A stretch of DNA of 64,000 bases, taken from positions 1 through 64,000 of the forward strand of contig NZ_JBKEAE010000063.1 of the NCBI RefSeq assembly GCF_047971885.1, written 5' to 3'. The notes under the pieces are model-generated. The model made no database searches. It saw nothing but the letters and a program-made list of their open reading frames with translations, and was not told the origin of the DNA. The DNA is from Tropicimonas sp047971885. GTDB lineage: Bacteria; Pseudomonadota; Alphaproteobacteria; Rhodobacterales; Rhodobacteraceae. Made by a program: the position numbers and the translations under genes. This document shows positions 18,678 through 28,151 of the stretch, piece after piece; the stretch's first letter is position 1; each line of letters begins with the position of its first letter.

Positions 18678-19559
18678 ATGGAAAAGCGCGTCACCTTCAG
18701 GGGCATCTGGCTGCCCATCCTGCTGGTTCTTCCGCAGATCGCGGTCACGGCCATCTTCTTCTTCTATCCGGCGGGCAAGGCGATCTGGCAATCGCTGTTC
18801 ATCCCCGATCCCTTCGGGTTGTCGATGCAATATGTCGGGCTGGGCAATTTCCGCTTTCTGCTGTCCGATCCCTATTACCGCGCCTCGTTCGGCACGACGC
18901 TGGTGTTCTCGGCGCTGGTGACGCTGGTCTCGATGGGGGCCGCGCTCTTTCTCGCGGTGCTGGCGGACCGGCTGATCAGGGGGTCGGGCGTCTATCGCAC
19001 GCTGCTGATCTGGCCCTATGCGGTCGCCCCCGCCGTCGCCGGCGTGCTGTGGATGTTCATGTTCAACACGCGGGTCGGGGTCGTGAGCTGGTATCTGGGG
19101 CAACTCGGCTACAACTGGAACCATGTCCTGAATCCGCACGAGGCGATGGGGCTGGTCGTCGTCGCCTCGGCCTGGGGGCGCATAAGTTACAATTTCCTGT
19201 TTTTTCTCGCCGGCTTGCAGGCGATTCCTCATTCGGTGATCGAAGCGGCGGCAATCGATGGCGCCCGGTTCTGGACGCGGTTCCGCACCATCGTCTTCCC
19301 GCTTCTCTCGCCCACCACCTTTTTCCTGCTGGTGGTCAACATCGTCTATGCCTTCTTCGAGACCTTCGGTGTCATCCACACCATAACCTCGGGCGGGCCG
19401 CAGCAGGCGACGACGACGCTGGTCTACAAGGTCTATTCCGACGGGTTCGTCGGGCAGGATCTCGGCTCGTCGGCGGCGCAATCGGTGATCCTGCTGGTTG
19501 TGGTCTCGCTCCTGACGGTGATCCAGTTCCGCTTCATCGAACGCAGGGTGCATTACTGA
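18678..19559 (+). CDS. ugpA: sn-Glycerol-3-phosphate ABC transporter permease
   Basis: 293 residues with six membrane segments and the EAA loop E-A-A-A-I-D-G-A-R-F-W (about residue 195). The N terminus M-E-K-R-V-T-F-R-G is what UgpA proteins usually have, so I prefer the ATG at 18678; a GTG at 18642 in the same frame would add 12 residues and sits closer to the ugpB stop. The stop overlaps the next start (TGATG). Confidence 0.92.
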   Translation: MEKRVTFRGIWLPILLVLPQIAVTAIFFFYPAGKAIWQSLFIPDPFGLSMQYVGLGNFRFLLSDPYYRASFGTTLVFSALVTLVSMGAALFLAVLADRLIRGSGVYRTLLIWPYAVAPAVAGVLWMFMFNTRVGVVSWYLGQLGYNWNHVLNPHEAMGLVVVASAWGRISYNFLFFLAGLQAIPHSVIEAAAIDGARFWTRFRTIVFPLLSPTTFFLLVVNIVYAFFETFGVIHTITSGGPQQATTTLVYKVYSDGFVGQDLGSSAAQSVILLVVVSLLTVIQFRFIERRVHY

Positions 19560-20413
19560 TGGCGGGTCGTGGCGGCATGGTGGAAACGCGCGGTTTCGGC
19601 CGCTGGATGACGCATCTGGGGCTGATCGTCGGCGTTCTGGTAATCTTTTTCCCGATCTGGCTCGCCTTCGTCGCCTCGACGGTCGACCAGCAGCAGATCG
19701 TCCGCCCGCCGATGCCGCTTCTGCCGGGCGACAGGTTCTTCGAGAATTATTCGCGCGCGCTGTCGTCGGGCATCAACGCGCCGGTGGCGCGGATGCTGCT
19801 CAATTCGGGCATCATGGCGGTGGGTATCGCGACGGGCAAGATCGCCATCTCGCTGATCTCGGCCTTCGCCATCGTCTATTTCCGCTTTCCGGGCCGCAAG
19901 CTGTTCTTCTGGCTCATCTTCCTGACGCTGATGCTGCCGGTCGAGGTGCGCATCGTTCCCACCTACGAGGTGGCGGCGGGATTCGGGCTGCTCAACAGCT
20001 ATGGCGGGCTGATCTTTCCGCTGATCGCCTCGGCCACGGCCACCTTCCTGTTCCGCCAGTTCTTCATGACCGTGCCGGACGAGCTGGCCGAGGCGGCGCG
20101 GGTGGACGGCGCGCGCCCGATGCGCTTTTTCATCGACATCCTGCTGACGATGAGCCGTACCAATATCGCGGCGCTGTTCGTCATCCTGTTCATCTACGGC
20201 TGGAACCAGTATCTCTGGCCGCTTCTCATCACCACCGACCCGGACATGAACACCATCGTGATGGGCATCAAGCAGATGTTCCCGTCGGGCGACGACACGG
20301 CGGACTGGCCGGTCATCATGGCCGCCTCGATCCTGGCGATGCTGCCGCCGGTGGCGGTGGTCGTGGGCATGCAGACCTTCTTCATCCGCGGCCTTGTCGA
20401 CAGCGAGAAATGA
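19559..20413 (+). CDS. ugpE: sn-Glycerol-3-phosphate ABC transporter permease
   Basis: 284 residues from an ATG overlapping the ugpA stop; an alternative ATG at 19577 (M-V-E-T-R-G-F) would match the usual UgpE N terminus. Six membrane segments, with the EAA loop E-A-A-R-V-D-G-A-R-P and the conserved tail W-N-Q-Y-L-W-P-L-L. It pairs with UgpA to form the membrane channel of the glycerol-3-phosphate importer. Confidence 0.92.
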   Translation: MAGRGGMVETRGFGRWMTHLGLIVGVLVIFFPIWLAFVASTVDQQQIVRPPMPLLPGDRFFENYSRALSSGINAPVARMLLNSGIMAVGIATGKIAISLISAFAIVYFRFPGRKLFFWLIFLTLMLPVEVRIVPTYEVAAGFGLLNSYGGLIFPLIASATATFLFRQFFMTVPDELAEAARVDGARPMRFFIDILLTMSRTNIAALFVILFIYGWNQYLWPLLITTDPDMNTIVMGIKQMFPSGDDTADWPVIMAASILAMLPPVAVVVGMQTFFIRGLVDSEK

Positions 20414-20417
20414 CACC

Positions 20418-21434
20418 ATGGCAACCGTGACGCTCGAAAATCTCAGGAAATCCTTCGGCAGGACCGAAGTCATCCACGGCGTCGACATCGACATCGCCGA
20501 CGGCGAATTCATCGTCATCGTCGGCCCCTCGGGATGCGGGAAATCCACCCTTCTGCGGATGGTTGCCGGGCTCGAAACCGTGACCTCAGGCGAGGTGCGC
20601 ATCGGCGGCAGGCGGATGAACGAGGTCGAGCCAATGGACCGCGACATCGCGATGGTCTTTCAGAACTACGCGCTCTATCCGCACATGTCGGTCTTCGACA
20701 ACATGGCCTACGGGCTGAAGATCGCAAAGGTGCCCCGGGCCGAAATCAGGGCGCGGGTGCATGCCGCCGCCGAAATCCTGCAACTGGAACCCTATCTGAA
20801 GCGCAGGCCGCGCGAATTGTCGGGCGGCCAGCGCCAGCGCGTCGCCATGGGGCGTGCGATCGTCCGCGAGCCTGCGGTGTTCCTGTTCGACGAGCCGCTC
20901 TCGAACCTCGACGCCAAGTTGCGCGTGCAGATGCGGCTGGAAATCAAGGCGCTGCAACGCAAGCTCGGCGTGACATCGCTCTACGTTACCCACGATCAGG
21001 TCGAGGCGATGACGCTGGCCGACCGGATGATGGTGATGAACGCCGGCCACGTCGATCAGATCGGTCCGCCGCTCGAGGTCTACGCCAACCCCGCCACGGC
21101 CTTCGTCGCCGGGTTCATCGGTTCGCCGCCGATGAACTTTTTCGACGCGGCGCGTTTCGGGGCGGCGGCGAATGGTGCCCGGCTCGGTATCCGGCCCGAG
21201 TTCCTGCGCATCGTACCGGAGCCCGACGGCAGGATCGCCGGTATCGTGACCAGCGCCGAACCGCTGGGCGCCGAGACGCTGATCCACCTTGTCACGTCCC
21301 AGGGAGACTCCGTCACCGTGCGGCGGGACGGCCACGAACCCATCCCCGCCGAGGGAACGCGGCTCGGTCTTGCCTGGAACGACGAACAGGCGCATCGCTT
21401 CGCCGAAACCGGCAGGCGCATCCCTGCCGGATAG
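20418..21434 (+). CDS. ugpC: sn-Glycerol-3-phosphate ABC transporter ATP-binding protein
   Basis: 338 residues. Walker A G-P-S-G-C-G-K-S-T, signature L-S-G-G-Q-R-Q-R, Walker B F-L-F-D-E-P, H-loop Y-V-T-H-D-Q, and a C-terminal TOBE-type regulatory domain. The ATG at 20418 gives the usual M-A-T-V-T-L-E-N-L opening; a GTG at 20394 inside ugpE is unlikely. Last gene of the ugp operon; 180 bp with no clear gene separate it from the next ABC operon. Confidence 0.93.
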   Translation: MATVTLENLRKSFGRTEVIHGVDIDIADGEFIVIVGPSGCGKSTLLRMVAGLETVTSGEVRIGGRRMNEVEPMDRDIAMVFQNYALYPHMSVFDNMAYGLKIAKVPRAEIRARVHAAAEILQLEPYLKRRPRELSGGQRQRVAMGRAIVREPAVFLFDEPLSNLDAKLRVQMRLEIKALQRKLGVTSLYVTHDQVEAMTLADRMMVMNAGHVDQIGPPLEVYANPATAFVAGFIGSPPMNFFDAARFGAAANGARLGIRPEFLRIVPEPDGRIAGIVTSAEPLGAETLIHLVTSQGDSVTVRRDGHEPIPAEGTRLGLAWNDEQAHRFAETGRRIPAG

Positions 21435-21614
21435 GACCTGCCCCGGTCCGGGACACGCGCGGCGGGGGATCTGGTCCGCGACGACCGATCGTCGTGATCG
21501 GGCTGGACAAGACCGATCGTATCGTCACTGATGCAGGTGTAAGCGGGTGACACCTCCGGATACTGGAAAACGCGGACGTCGATACCATTGTCGCCGGGCC
21601 CGAGGGAGCAAGGG

Positions 21615-23216
21615 ATGACTGAACAGCAGGCAGGAAAAGGCAGCCGGCCCGCGCTGGAGATGCGCGACATCAGCAAGACCTTCGGGCCGGTCAGGGCGCT
21701 GCAGAATGTCTCGCTGATCGCCAACGCGGGAGAGGTCCACGCCCTGATGGGAGAGAACGGCGCCGGCAAGTCGACGCTGATGAAGATCCTCTCGGGGGCC
21801 TATTCGCCCGACCCGGGCGGAGCGGTTCTGGTCGAGGGGGTTTCGCTGCCCCCCGGCAACCCCAAGGAGGCGCGGGCGCGCGGCGTGGCGGTGATCTATC
21901 AGGAACTGTCGCTTGCGCCGAACCTGACGGTCGCCGAGAACGTCTTTCTGGGGGAAGAGATCGCCCGGGGCTGGCGGGTGGACCGGCCGGAGGCGCGGCG
22001 GCGCACTGCGGCCGTGCTTGGCCGGCTCGGCGTGAACTTCTCGCCCGACGCCAGGGTCTCGACCCTTTCGCTGGGCGAGCGCCAGCTGGTCGAGATCGCC
22101 CGGGCGCTGGCGGGAAATTCGCGCATCATCGTCATGGACGAGCCCACGACCTCGTTGTCGAGTCACGAGGTCGACAAGCTTTTCGAGGTCATCGCGGCAC
22201 TCAAGGCGGACGGGATGGCGATCATCTACATCTCGCACCGGATGAACGAGGTCTACGCGCTGGCCGACCGGTGTTCGGTGCTGCGCGACGGCGCCTATGT
22301 CGGATCGCTCGACCGCGACGAGATCAGCGAGGAGAAGCTGATCGGCATGATGGTCGGCCGCGATATCTCGAGCTTCTACAAGAAGGACCACAAGGAGCCC
22401 GACCCCGACCGCGCGGTGGTGATGCGGGTCGAGGGCATGTCGGACGGAAAACTCGTCCGCGATTGCGGCTTCGAGGTACACGAAGGCGAGGTTCTGGGCA
22501 TCGCCGGCCTGGTCGGCTCGGGACGGACGGAACTGGCGCGGCTGATCTACGGCGCGGATCCGCGGATCTCGGGGCGCGTCTTCATCGACGGCAGGGATGT
22601 CACGCCGCGAAGGCCGGTCGAGGCGCTCAAGGCCGGCATCGTCTATCTGACCGAGGACCGCAAGGTGCTGGGGCTGTTTCTCGAAATGGCGATTGCCGAG
22701 AACAACGGCATCTGCGTGCTGCACGAGGATTCGAACCGCTACGGGGTGCGCAGCCTTGGCGCGACCCGCCAGCGGGCCGAAGCGGCGGTGAAATCGCTCG
22801 ATATCCGCACCCCGGGCGTGGCGCTCAAGGTGGGGGCGCTGTCGGGCGGCAACCAGCAGAAGGTGTTGCTGTCGCGGCTGCTGGAGCTGAAGCCCAGGGT
22901 GCTGCTGCTCGACGAGCCGACGCGCGGTGTCGATGTCGGGGCGAAATCGGAGATCTACCGGTTGATCGACCGGCTGGCGGGCGAGGGCATGGCGGTGGTG
23001 ATGATATCGAGCGAACTGCCCGAGATCATCGGCATGGCCGACCGCGTGCTGGTGATGCGCGATGGCGCGATCGTCGGCGAGATCGACCACCGGAACGCCG
23101 GTGCCATCACTCAGGAAGCGATCATGGCTTTTGCAACCCATGCCGACAGCGTCGGCGAGATTTCAACCGGCCGGACCCCGCTCCGGAAGCCGGAAACCGA
23201 AGGAATGACCGCATGA
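21615..23216 (+). CDS. CUT2 sugar ABC transporter ATP-binding protein (RbsA/XylG/MglA type, two ABC domains)
   Basis: 533 residues with two tandem ATPase domains. The first is complete (G-E-N-G-A-G-K-S-T near residue 40, signature L-S-L-G-E-R-Q, Walker B I-V-M-D-E-P-T). The second has the degenerate P-loop G-L-V-G-S-G-R-T-E and a full signature L-S-G-G-N-Q-Q-K, normal for this family. The start at 21615 follows GAGGGAG; an upstream in-frame start at 21588 is less likely. It is followed by an RbsC-type permease and RbsB-type binding protein, so this is a pentose or related sugar/polyol importer of unknown substrate. Confidence 0.93.
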   Translation: MTEQQAGKGSRPALEMRDISKTFGPVRALQNVSLIANAGEVHALMGENGAGKSTLMKILSGAYSPDPGGAVLVEGVSLPPGNPKEARARGVAVIYQELSLAPNLTVAENVFLGEEIARGWRVDRPEARRRTAAVLGRLGVNFSPDARVSTLSLGERQLVEIARALAGNSRIIVMDEPTTSLSSHEVDKLFEVIAALKADGMAIIYISHRMNEVYALADRCSVLRDGAYVGSLDRDEISEEKLIGMMVGRDISSFYKKDHKEPDPDRAVVMRVEGMSDGKLVRDCGFEVHEGEVLGIAGLVGSGRTELARLIYGADPRISGRVFIDGRDVTPRRPVEALKAGIVYLTEDRKVLGLFLEMAIAENNGICVLHEDSNRYGVRSLGATRQRAEAAVKSLDIRTPGVALKVGALSGGNQQKVLLSRLLELKPRVLLLDEPTRGVDVGAKSEIYRLIDRLAGEGMAVVMISSELPEIIGMADRVLVMRDGAIVGEIDHRNAGAITQEAIMAFATHADSVGEISTGRTPLRKPETEGMTA

Positions 23217-24199
23217 GCGACGCGAACGCAAACGCCGTGAAGACCATCGACCGCAACCGCGTGAAGGCACAGCTTTTCGCGCTCGGCATGCTGCCGGTCC
23301 TCATCCTGCTTGCCATCGGCTTCGAGCTTCTGACGGGCAAGTTCATCACGGCAAACAACCTGTCGATCATCATGCAGCAGGCGTCGATCAATATCGTGCT
23401 GGCCTCGGGCATGACCTTCGTCATCCTGACCGGCGGGATCGACCTGTCGGTGGGCTCGATCCTCGCGGCGGCGGCAATGGGGGCAGTCATCGTCTCGACC
23501 TGGCCGATGGGGGGCGTTCTCGGCGTGCTGACCGGCCTGCTGATCGGGCTGATGTTCGGCTTTGCCAACGGGGCGCTCATCGCGGGGCTGGGGCTGCCAC
23601 CGTTCATCGTGACGCTCGGTTCGTTGACGGCAGTGCGCGGGGTGGCGCGCCTGATGGGCAAGGACACCACCGTCTTCAACCCCGACCTTCCCTTCGAGGC
23701 CATCGGCAACGGATCGTTCCTCGGTATCCCGTGGCTGGCGATCATCGCGGTTGCGGTGATCCTCGCGTCGTGGTTCATCCTGCGCCGCACGATTCTGGGC
23801 ACCTGGATCTATGCGGTGGGCGGCAACGTCGAGGCGGCACGCCTTGCCGGGATCAAGGTCTGGTTCGTGCTGCTGTTCGTCTATTGCGTCTCGGGCTTCT
23901 GCTCGGGGCTCGGCGGCGTGATGTCGGCAGCGCGGCTCTATGCGGCGAACGGGCTGCAACTGGGGCAGGCCTACGAGCTTGACGCCATCGCCGCGGTGAT
24001 CCTCGGCGGAACCAGTTTTGTCGGTGGTGTCGGCTCGATCTGGGGCACGCTGATCGGCGCACTGATCATCGCGGTGCTCTCCAACGGGCTGATCCTGACC
24101 GGGGTTTCCGACATCTGGCAATTCATCATCAAGGGCCTCGTCATCATCGCAGCCGTGGCGCTCGACCGGTACAGGCTGAAGGGCACTTCGAACACCTGA
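23213..24199 (+). CDS. CUT2 sugar ABC transporter permease (RbsC type)
   Basis: 328 residues with about ten membrane helices. The family marker V-I-L-T-G-G-I-D-L-S-V-G-S is at about residue 75 and the cytoplasmic G-G-N-V-E-A-A-R-L-A-G-I loop near residue 205. The start overlaps the stop of the ATPase (ATGA). The homodimeric channel works with the ATPase upstream and the binding protein 42 bp downstream. Confidence 0.93.
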   Translation: MSDANANAVKTIDRNRVKAQLFALGMLPVLILLAIGFELLTGKFITANNLSIIMQQASINIVLASGMTFVILTGGIDLSVGSILAAAAMGAVIVSTWPMGGVLGVLTGLLIGLMFGFANGALIAGLGLPPFIVTLGSLTAVRGVARLMGKDTTVFNPDLPFEAIGNGSFLGIPWLAIIAVAVILASWFILRRTILGTWIYAVGGNVEAARLAGIKVWFVLLFVYCVSGFCSGLGGVMSAARLYAANGLQLGQAYELDAIAAVILGGTSFVGGVGSIWGTLIGALIIAVLSNGLILTGVSDIWQFIIKGLVIIAAVALDRYRLKGTSNT

Positions 24200-24241
24200 G
24201 GCCACCACATCCAATCAGGACGCATCCAGGGAGGTATATCC

Positions 24242-25186
24242 ATGCGCAACCTAACCAGACTGCTTCTCGGCTCCGCCGCGGCGCTCGCCATCGCGACCGG
24301 CGCCCCGGCGCAGGACAAGGAGCTCAACAGCATCGGCATTTCGGTCGGCCTGCTGGGCAATCCGTTCTTTGTCGCCACGATCAAGGGCATCGAGGACGCC
24401 GCCCGCAAGATCAACCCCGATGTCGAGATCACATCGGTTTCGGCCGACTACGACCTGAACAAGCAGGTCAACCAGATCGACAGCTTCATCGCCGCCGGTG
24501 TCGACATCATCATGCTGAACGCGGTCGACGCCAAGGCGATCGGCCCGGCGGTGATGCGGGCCAGAAACGCCGGCGTGGTTGTCGCCGCCTTCGACGTTTC
24601 GGCGCCGGGCGCCGACGTGACAGTGATGACCGACAACGTCGCCGCCGGACGCAAGGCCTGCCAGTATATCGTCGACCAGCTTGGCGGTACCGGCGATGTG
24701 GTGATCATCAACGGCCCGGCATCCTCGTCCATCCTCGACCGGGTTCAGGGCTGTCACGAGGTCTTCGACGCCAACGAGGGAATCAACATCCTGTCCGACG
24801 ATCAGAACGGTCAGGGATCGCGCGACGGCGGGCTGGATGTGATGCAGGGCATCCTGACCCGGTTCGATCACATCGACGGCGTCTTCGCGATCAACGATCC
24901 GACAGGTATCGGCGCCGATCTCGCGGCCAGGCAGCTCAAGCGCAGCGAGTTCATCATCACCGCTGTCGATGGCGCGCCGGATATCGAAACCGCGCTTGCG
25001 GGGGGCAATTCGCTGATCAAGGCTTCTGCCAGCCAGGACCCGTATGTGATGGCAGGCATGTCGCTCGACATGGCCTACAAGGTGCTGATCGGCGAGACGC
25101 CCGAGAACGATACGGTTCTTCTCGAACCGGAACTCATTACCGCCGAAAATGTCGGTTCCTACATGGGCTGGACCGCCGCCCGCTGA
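24242..25186 (+). CDS. Periplasmic sugar-binding protein (RbsB family)
   Basis: 314 residues with a signal peptide ending A-P-A-Q and the periplasmic-binding-protein fold of the ribose/galactose group: G-L-L-G-N-P-F-F-V-A-T-I-K-G, Q-V-N-Q-I-D-S-F-I-A-A-G-V-D, and G-V-F-A-I-N-D-P-T-G-I-G-A. It delivers the sugar to the RbsAC-type transporter. A strong hairpin follows 11 bp after the stop, so the operon ends here. Confidence 0.92.
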   Translation: MRNLTRLLLGSAAALAIATGAPAQDKELNSIGISVGLLGNPFFVATIKGIEDAARKINPDVEITSVSADYDLNKQVNQIDSFIAAGVDIIMLNAVDAKAIGPAVMRARNAGVVVAAFDVSAPGADVTVMTDNVAAGRKACQYIVDQLGGTGDVVIINGPASSSILDRVQGCHEVFDANEGINILSDDQNGQGSRDGGLDVMQGILTRFDHIDGVFAINDPTGIGADLAARQLKRSEFIITAVDGAPDIETALAGGNSLIKASASQDPYVMAGMSLDMAYKVLIGETPENDTVLLEPELITAENVGSYMGWTAAR

Positions 25187-25197
25187 CATTCCCGATC

Positions 25198-25225
25198 CCG
25201 GGCCGCCGCAGAGGTGGCGGCCCGG
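25198..25225 (+). terminator. GC-rich hairpin after the CUT2 operon
   Basis: Perfect 10-bp inverted repeat CCGGGCCGCC (25198-25207) and GGCGGCCCGG (25216-25225) around an 8-base loop, just after the binding-protein stop. There is no clear T-run, as is common in high-GC alphaproteobacteria, so termination or 3'-end protection is likely but not proven. Confidence 0.6.
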
Positions 25226-25275
25226 ACTGCATTCGATCCTATCTGCCGCCACCGGTTTTGGTCCGGTTTATTAAC

Positions 25276-25289
25276 ATAACAATGGTTAT
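25276..25289. promoter_or_regulatory. Palindrome ATAAC-N4-GTTAT upstream of dctP
   Basis: In an AT-rich stretch (25268-25300) of the 204 bp gap before the TRAP operon lies ATAAC-AATG-GTTAT, a perfect 5-bp inverted repeat. The size and symmetry suit a dimeric repressor such as a GntR-type protein; no such gene is adjacent, so the binder is unknown. Confidence 0.35.
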
Positions 25290-25390
25290 CGGAATATTCT
25301 GATCGCTTCCCCTCCCGGCGACGACAGCGGTTGACCTCTGCGGCAACAAGGACGAAGGAAAGAGGCCCGACAATCGGAGGAACCGGCACC

Positions 25391-26389
25391 ATGATCAGAC
25401 GTTCATTCCTTGCCACCGCCGTCAGCACCGCGCTGGCGTTTGCATCCCTTCCCGCCGCCGCAGCCGGCTTCGACGATATGGACCCGGTCACGCTGCGTCT
25501 TGCCCATGTGGTGACCGAGCAGGACGGATGTCACATCGCGGCGATGAAGTTCCGCGATCTGGTCGAGGAGCGCACGGACGGCGTAGTCACCATCGAGCTT
25601 TATCCCAACGCCTCGCTCGGCGACGAGCGGACGCTGCTTGAGGGCATGCAGATCGGCTCCATCGACATGGGGGTGATCACCAATGGCCCGGTGGCGAATT
25701 TCGTCGAGGAAATGGCCGTGTTCGAACTGCCCTTCCTGTTTCCAACCCGCGAGGCGGCCTATGGGGTGCTCGATGGCGAGATCGGGCAGGAACTGCTCGA
25801 CCGGCTTCAGGAGGTCAACCTAAAGGGCCTGGCCTATGCCGAGCGGGGTTTCCGCAACCTGACCAACAGCCAGCGCCCGGTGGCCAGCCCGGCCGATATC
25901 GACGGGCTGCGCATCCGGGTGATGGAGAACCCCGTCTATATCGACACGTTCCGCGACCTGGGCGCCAATGCCATCCCGATGGCCTGGACCGAGGCCCTGA
26001 CCGCCATGCAGCAGGGCACGATCGACGGGCAGGAGAACCCGGTCGGCGTGGTCTATTCGTTCAAGCTCGACGAGACGCAGAAATACATGACCATGACGCG
26101 GCATACCTATGCGCCGGCCATTTTCGTCATCGGCATGCCAAGCTGGACCAAGCTGCCGGAGGCCGCGCAGGAGGTGCTGCTTTCCTCGGCCCGCGATGCC
26201 GCCGCCTATGAGCGCGACTACAACGCCGAGATGGAGACGACCCAGCTCGAGGAGCTCAAGGCCAAGGGCATGGAAGTGATCGAGGACGCCGACCTGACCG
26301 CGTTCAGGGAACAGATCGCCCCGGTCTACGAGAAATACGGCGAGGCCTTCGGCGATTATCTCGACCGGATCAACGCGGAACTCGACTGA
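25391..26389 (+). CDS. TRAP transporter substrate-binding protein (DctP family)
   Basis: 332 residues. Signal peptide (M-I-R-R-S-F-L-A-T... ending A-A-A-A), then the DctP pattern: L-R-L-A-H-V-V-T-E, Y-P-N-A-S-L-G-D-E-R, G-L-R-I-R-V-M-E-N-P-V and the ligand-contacting A-M-Q-Q-G-T-I-D-G-Q-E-N-P. The conserved arginine (L-R-I-R-V) implies a carboxylate ligand. The ATG at 25391 follows GGAGG. First gene of a DctPQM operon. Confidence 0.93.
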   Translation: MIRRSFLATAVSTALAFASLPAAAAGFDDMDPVTLRLAHVVTEQDGCHIAAMKFRDLVEERTDGVVTIELYPNASLGDERTLLEGMQIGSIDMGVITNGPVANFVEEMAVFELPFLFPTREAAYGVLDGEIGQELLDRLQEVNLKGLAYAERGFRNLTNSQRPVASPADIDGLRIRVMENPVYIDTFRDLGANAIPMAWTEALTAMQQGTIDGQENPVGVVYSFKLDETQKYMTMTRHTYAPAIFVIGMPSWTKLPEAAQEVLLSSARDAAAYERDYNAEMETTQLEELKAKGMEVIEDADLTAFREQIAPVYEKYGEAFGDYLDRINAELD

Positions 26390-26893
26390 GTGCTGCGGCT
26401 GGCCGGAACCATCGACAGGGCGCTCGGCGCCCTGCTCCGCCCGCTGCTCTTTGCCGGGATGGCGGCGCTGATCGTCGTGATCACGTTGCAGGTGGTCAGC
26501 CGCGTCTTCTTTACCGCCTTCGGCTGGACCGAGGAACTGGCGCGGTTCCTGCTCGTCTGGCTTACTTTCACCGGGGCGGTCTATGCCTGGTATGCGCGCC
26601 GCCACATCGCCGTTTCGGTGATTGTCGAACGCCTGCCCGGAACGTCGCGCAGGATTGCCACGACGATCGCATTGCTTGTCGCCCTGACCTTTCTGCTGGC
26701 GCTGGCCCGGGTGGGCCATGAATACATGTCGGTCCAGAGCTTCCAGAAATCGGCGGCGATGCGGATACCGATGTCCTGGGTCTATGCGATCATTCCCGTT
26801 TCTAGCCTGTTGATGGCCTGGCTCTGCCTCAGCGACCTTGTGCGCCTGCTGATCGCCGGAAAGCTGCCGGAAACCGAAGGATCGGTCGAATGA
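26390..26893 (+). CDS. TRAP transporter small permease (DctQ family)
   Basis: 167 residues with four membrane segments; a GTG start directly abuts the dctP stop (TGAGTG). The motif T-E-E-L-A-R-F-L-L-V-W is the DctQ hallmark. It joins the DctM subunit, whose start overlaps its stop by 4 bp. Confidence 0.9.
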   Translation: MLRLAGTIDRALGALLRPLLFAGMAALIVVITLQVVSRVFFTAFGWTEELARFLLVWLTFTGAVYAWYARRHIAVSVIVERLPGTSRRIATTIALLVALTFLLALARVGHEYMSVQSFQKSAAMRIPMSWVYAIIPVSSLLMAWLCLSDLVRLLIAGKLPETEGSVE

Positions 26894-28137
26894 GCCTGCT
26901 TCTGCTGGGTCTGTTCCTGCTGTTCCTGATCCTCGGCCTGCCGGTGGCCATCGCCATCGGCAGCGCGACGATGATCGCCATGCAGGCCGGCGGAGTACCG
27001 TTGCTGGTGCTGCCGCAACAGATGTTCGCCGGCATCAACAGCTTCGCGCTGGTCGCGGTGCCGATGTTCATCCTTGCCGGCGATATCATGGCACAGGGGC
27101 AAGTCAGCACCCGGCTGATCGCGCTCGCCGATGCGCTGATCGGCTTCCTGCGCGGCGGGCTGTCCATCGTTTCGGTGTTGGCTGCGGTCTTTTTCGCTGC
27201 AATCTCGGGCTCGGGCGCGGCAACCACCGCCGCCGTCAGTTCCTCGCTTGTGCCCGAACTCAGGCGCAAGGGCTACGAGCCCGCTTCGGCGGCGAGCCTG
27301 ATCGCCGCGGCGGGCACCATCGGCGTGGTGATCCCGCCCTCGGTGCCGATGATCATCTATGCGGTGATGGCGCAGGACTCGGTCTCGAAGCTGTTTCTCA
27401 ACGGTTTCATCCCCGGCGTGGCGATGGGGCTGGGGCTGATCGCCATCGCGCTGGTGCAGGGCTACCGGCGCGCCTATCCCGGCGGCGGCGCGTTTTCGCC
27501 CGCGCGGATCTGGCGCAGCTTCCTTGCCGCCTTCTGGGGGCTGATGACGCCGGTAATCATCCTCGGCGGGATCTTCTCGGGCATCTTCACGCCCTCGGAG
27601 GCGGCAGTGAACGCGGTCAATTACGCGCTCTTCGTCTCTCTCGTAATCTATCGCGACATTACCCTTGGCGATGTCTACCGGCTCTTCATCCGTTCGGCGA
27701 CGACAACGGCGGTGGTGATGTTCGTGAGCTCGGCTTCGGCCGCGCTGAGCTGGCTGCTCTCGAACTGGCAGGTGCCGGCGCAGATCGCCAATGGCGTGCT
27801 GGCGATCTCGGACAACACGATCGTTATCCTGACGCTGATGCTGCTGCTGATCCTGCTGACCGGCGTTTTCATCGAGACCGCCTCGGCGCTGATCATCCTG
27901 ACGCCGATCCTGCTGCCGCTGGCGCTGCAACTGGGGTTGGGCGCGGTGCATTTCGGCATTGTCATCGTGATGGGGTTGGCAATCGGGATGATCACGCCGC
28001 CGGTGGCGATCAACCTCTATGTCGCGACCTCGGTCACCGGGATCGGGCTGGAGAAAATCTCGAAGGCGGTGCTGCCCTATCTCGCGGTTCTGATCGCCGT
28101 GCTCTTTGTCGTGACCTTCGCTCCGCTCGCATTCTGA
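26890..28137 (+). CDS. TRAP transporter large permease (DctM family)
   Basis: 415 residues, about 12 membrane segments. Typical DctM elements are visible: A-I-S-G-S-G-A-A-T-T-A-A-V near residue 108, I-P-P-S-V-P-M-I-I-Y near 150 and I-T-P-P-V-A-I-N-L-Y near 370. It carries out sodium-coupled transport with the DctQ and DctP subunits. It ends 14 bp from the convergent E2 gene. Confidence 0.94.
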   Translation: MSLLLLGLFLLFLILGLPVAIAIGSATMIAMQAGGVPLLVLPQQMFAGINSFALVAVPMFILAGDIMAQGQVSTRLIALADALIGFLRGGLSIVSVLAAVFFAAISGSGAATTAAVSSSLVPELRRKGYEPASAASLIAAAGTIGVVIPPSVPMIIYAVMAQDSVSKLFLNGFIPGVAMGLGLIAIALVQGYRRAYPGGGAFSPARIWRSFLAAFWGLMTPVIILGGIFSGIFTPSEAAVNAVNYALFVSLVIYRDITLGDVYRLFIRSATTTAVVMFVSSASAALSWLLSNWQVPAQIANGVLAISDNTIVILTLMLLLILLTGVFIETASALIILTPILLPLALQLGLGAVHFGIVIVMGLAIGMITPPVAINLYVATSVTGIGLEKISKAVLPYLAVLIAVLFVVTFAPLAF

Positions 28138-28151
28138 CGGCCCCTGCCCGC

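Noticed and set aside
17382..20647. Long minus-strand frames across the ugp operon
   Set aside because: Antisense shadows; ugpBAEC on the plus strand has correct start/stop coupling and motifs.
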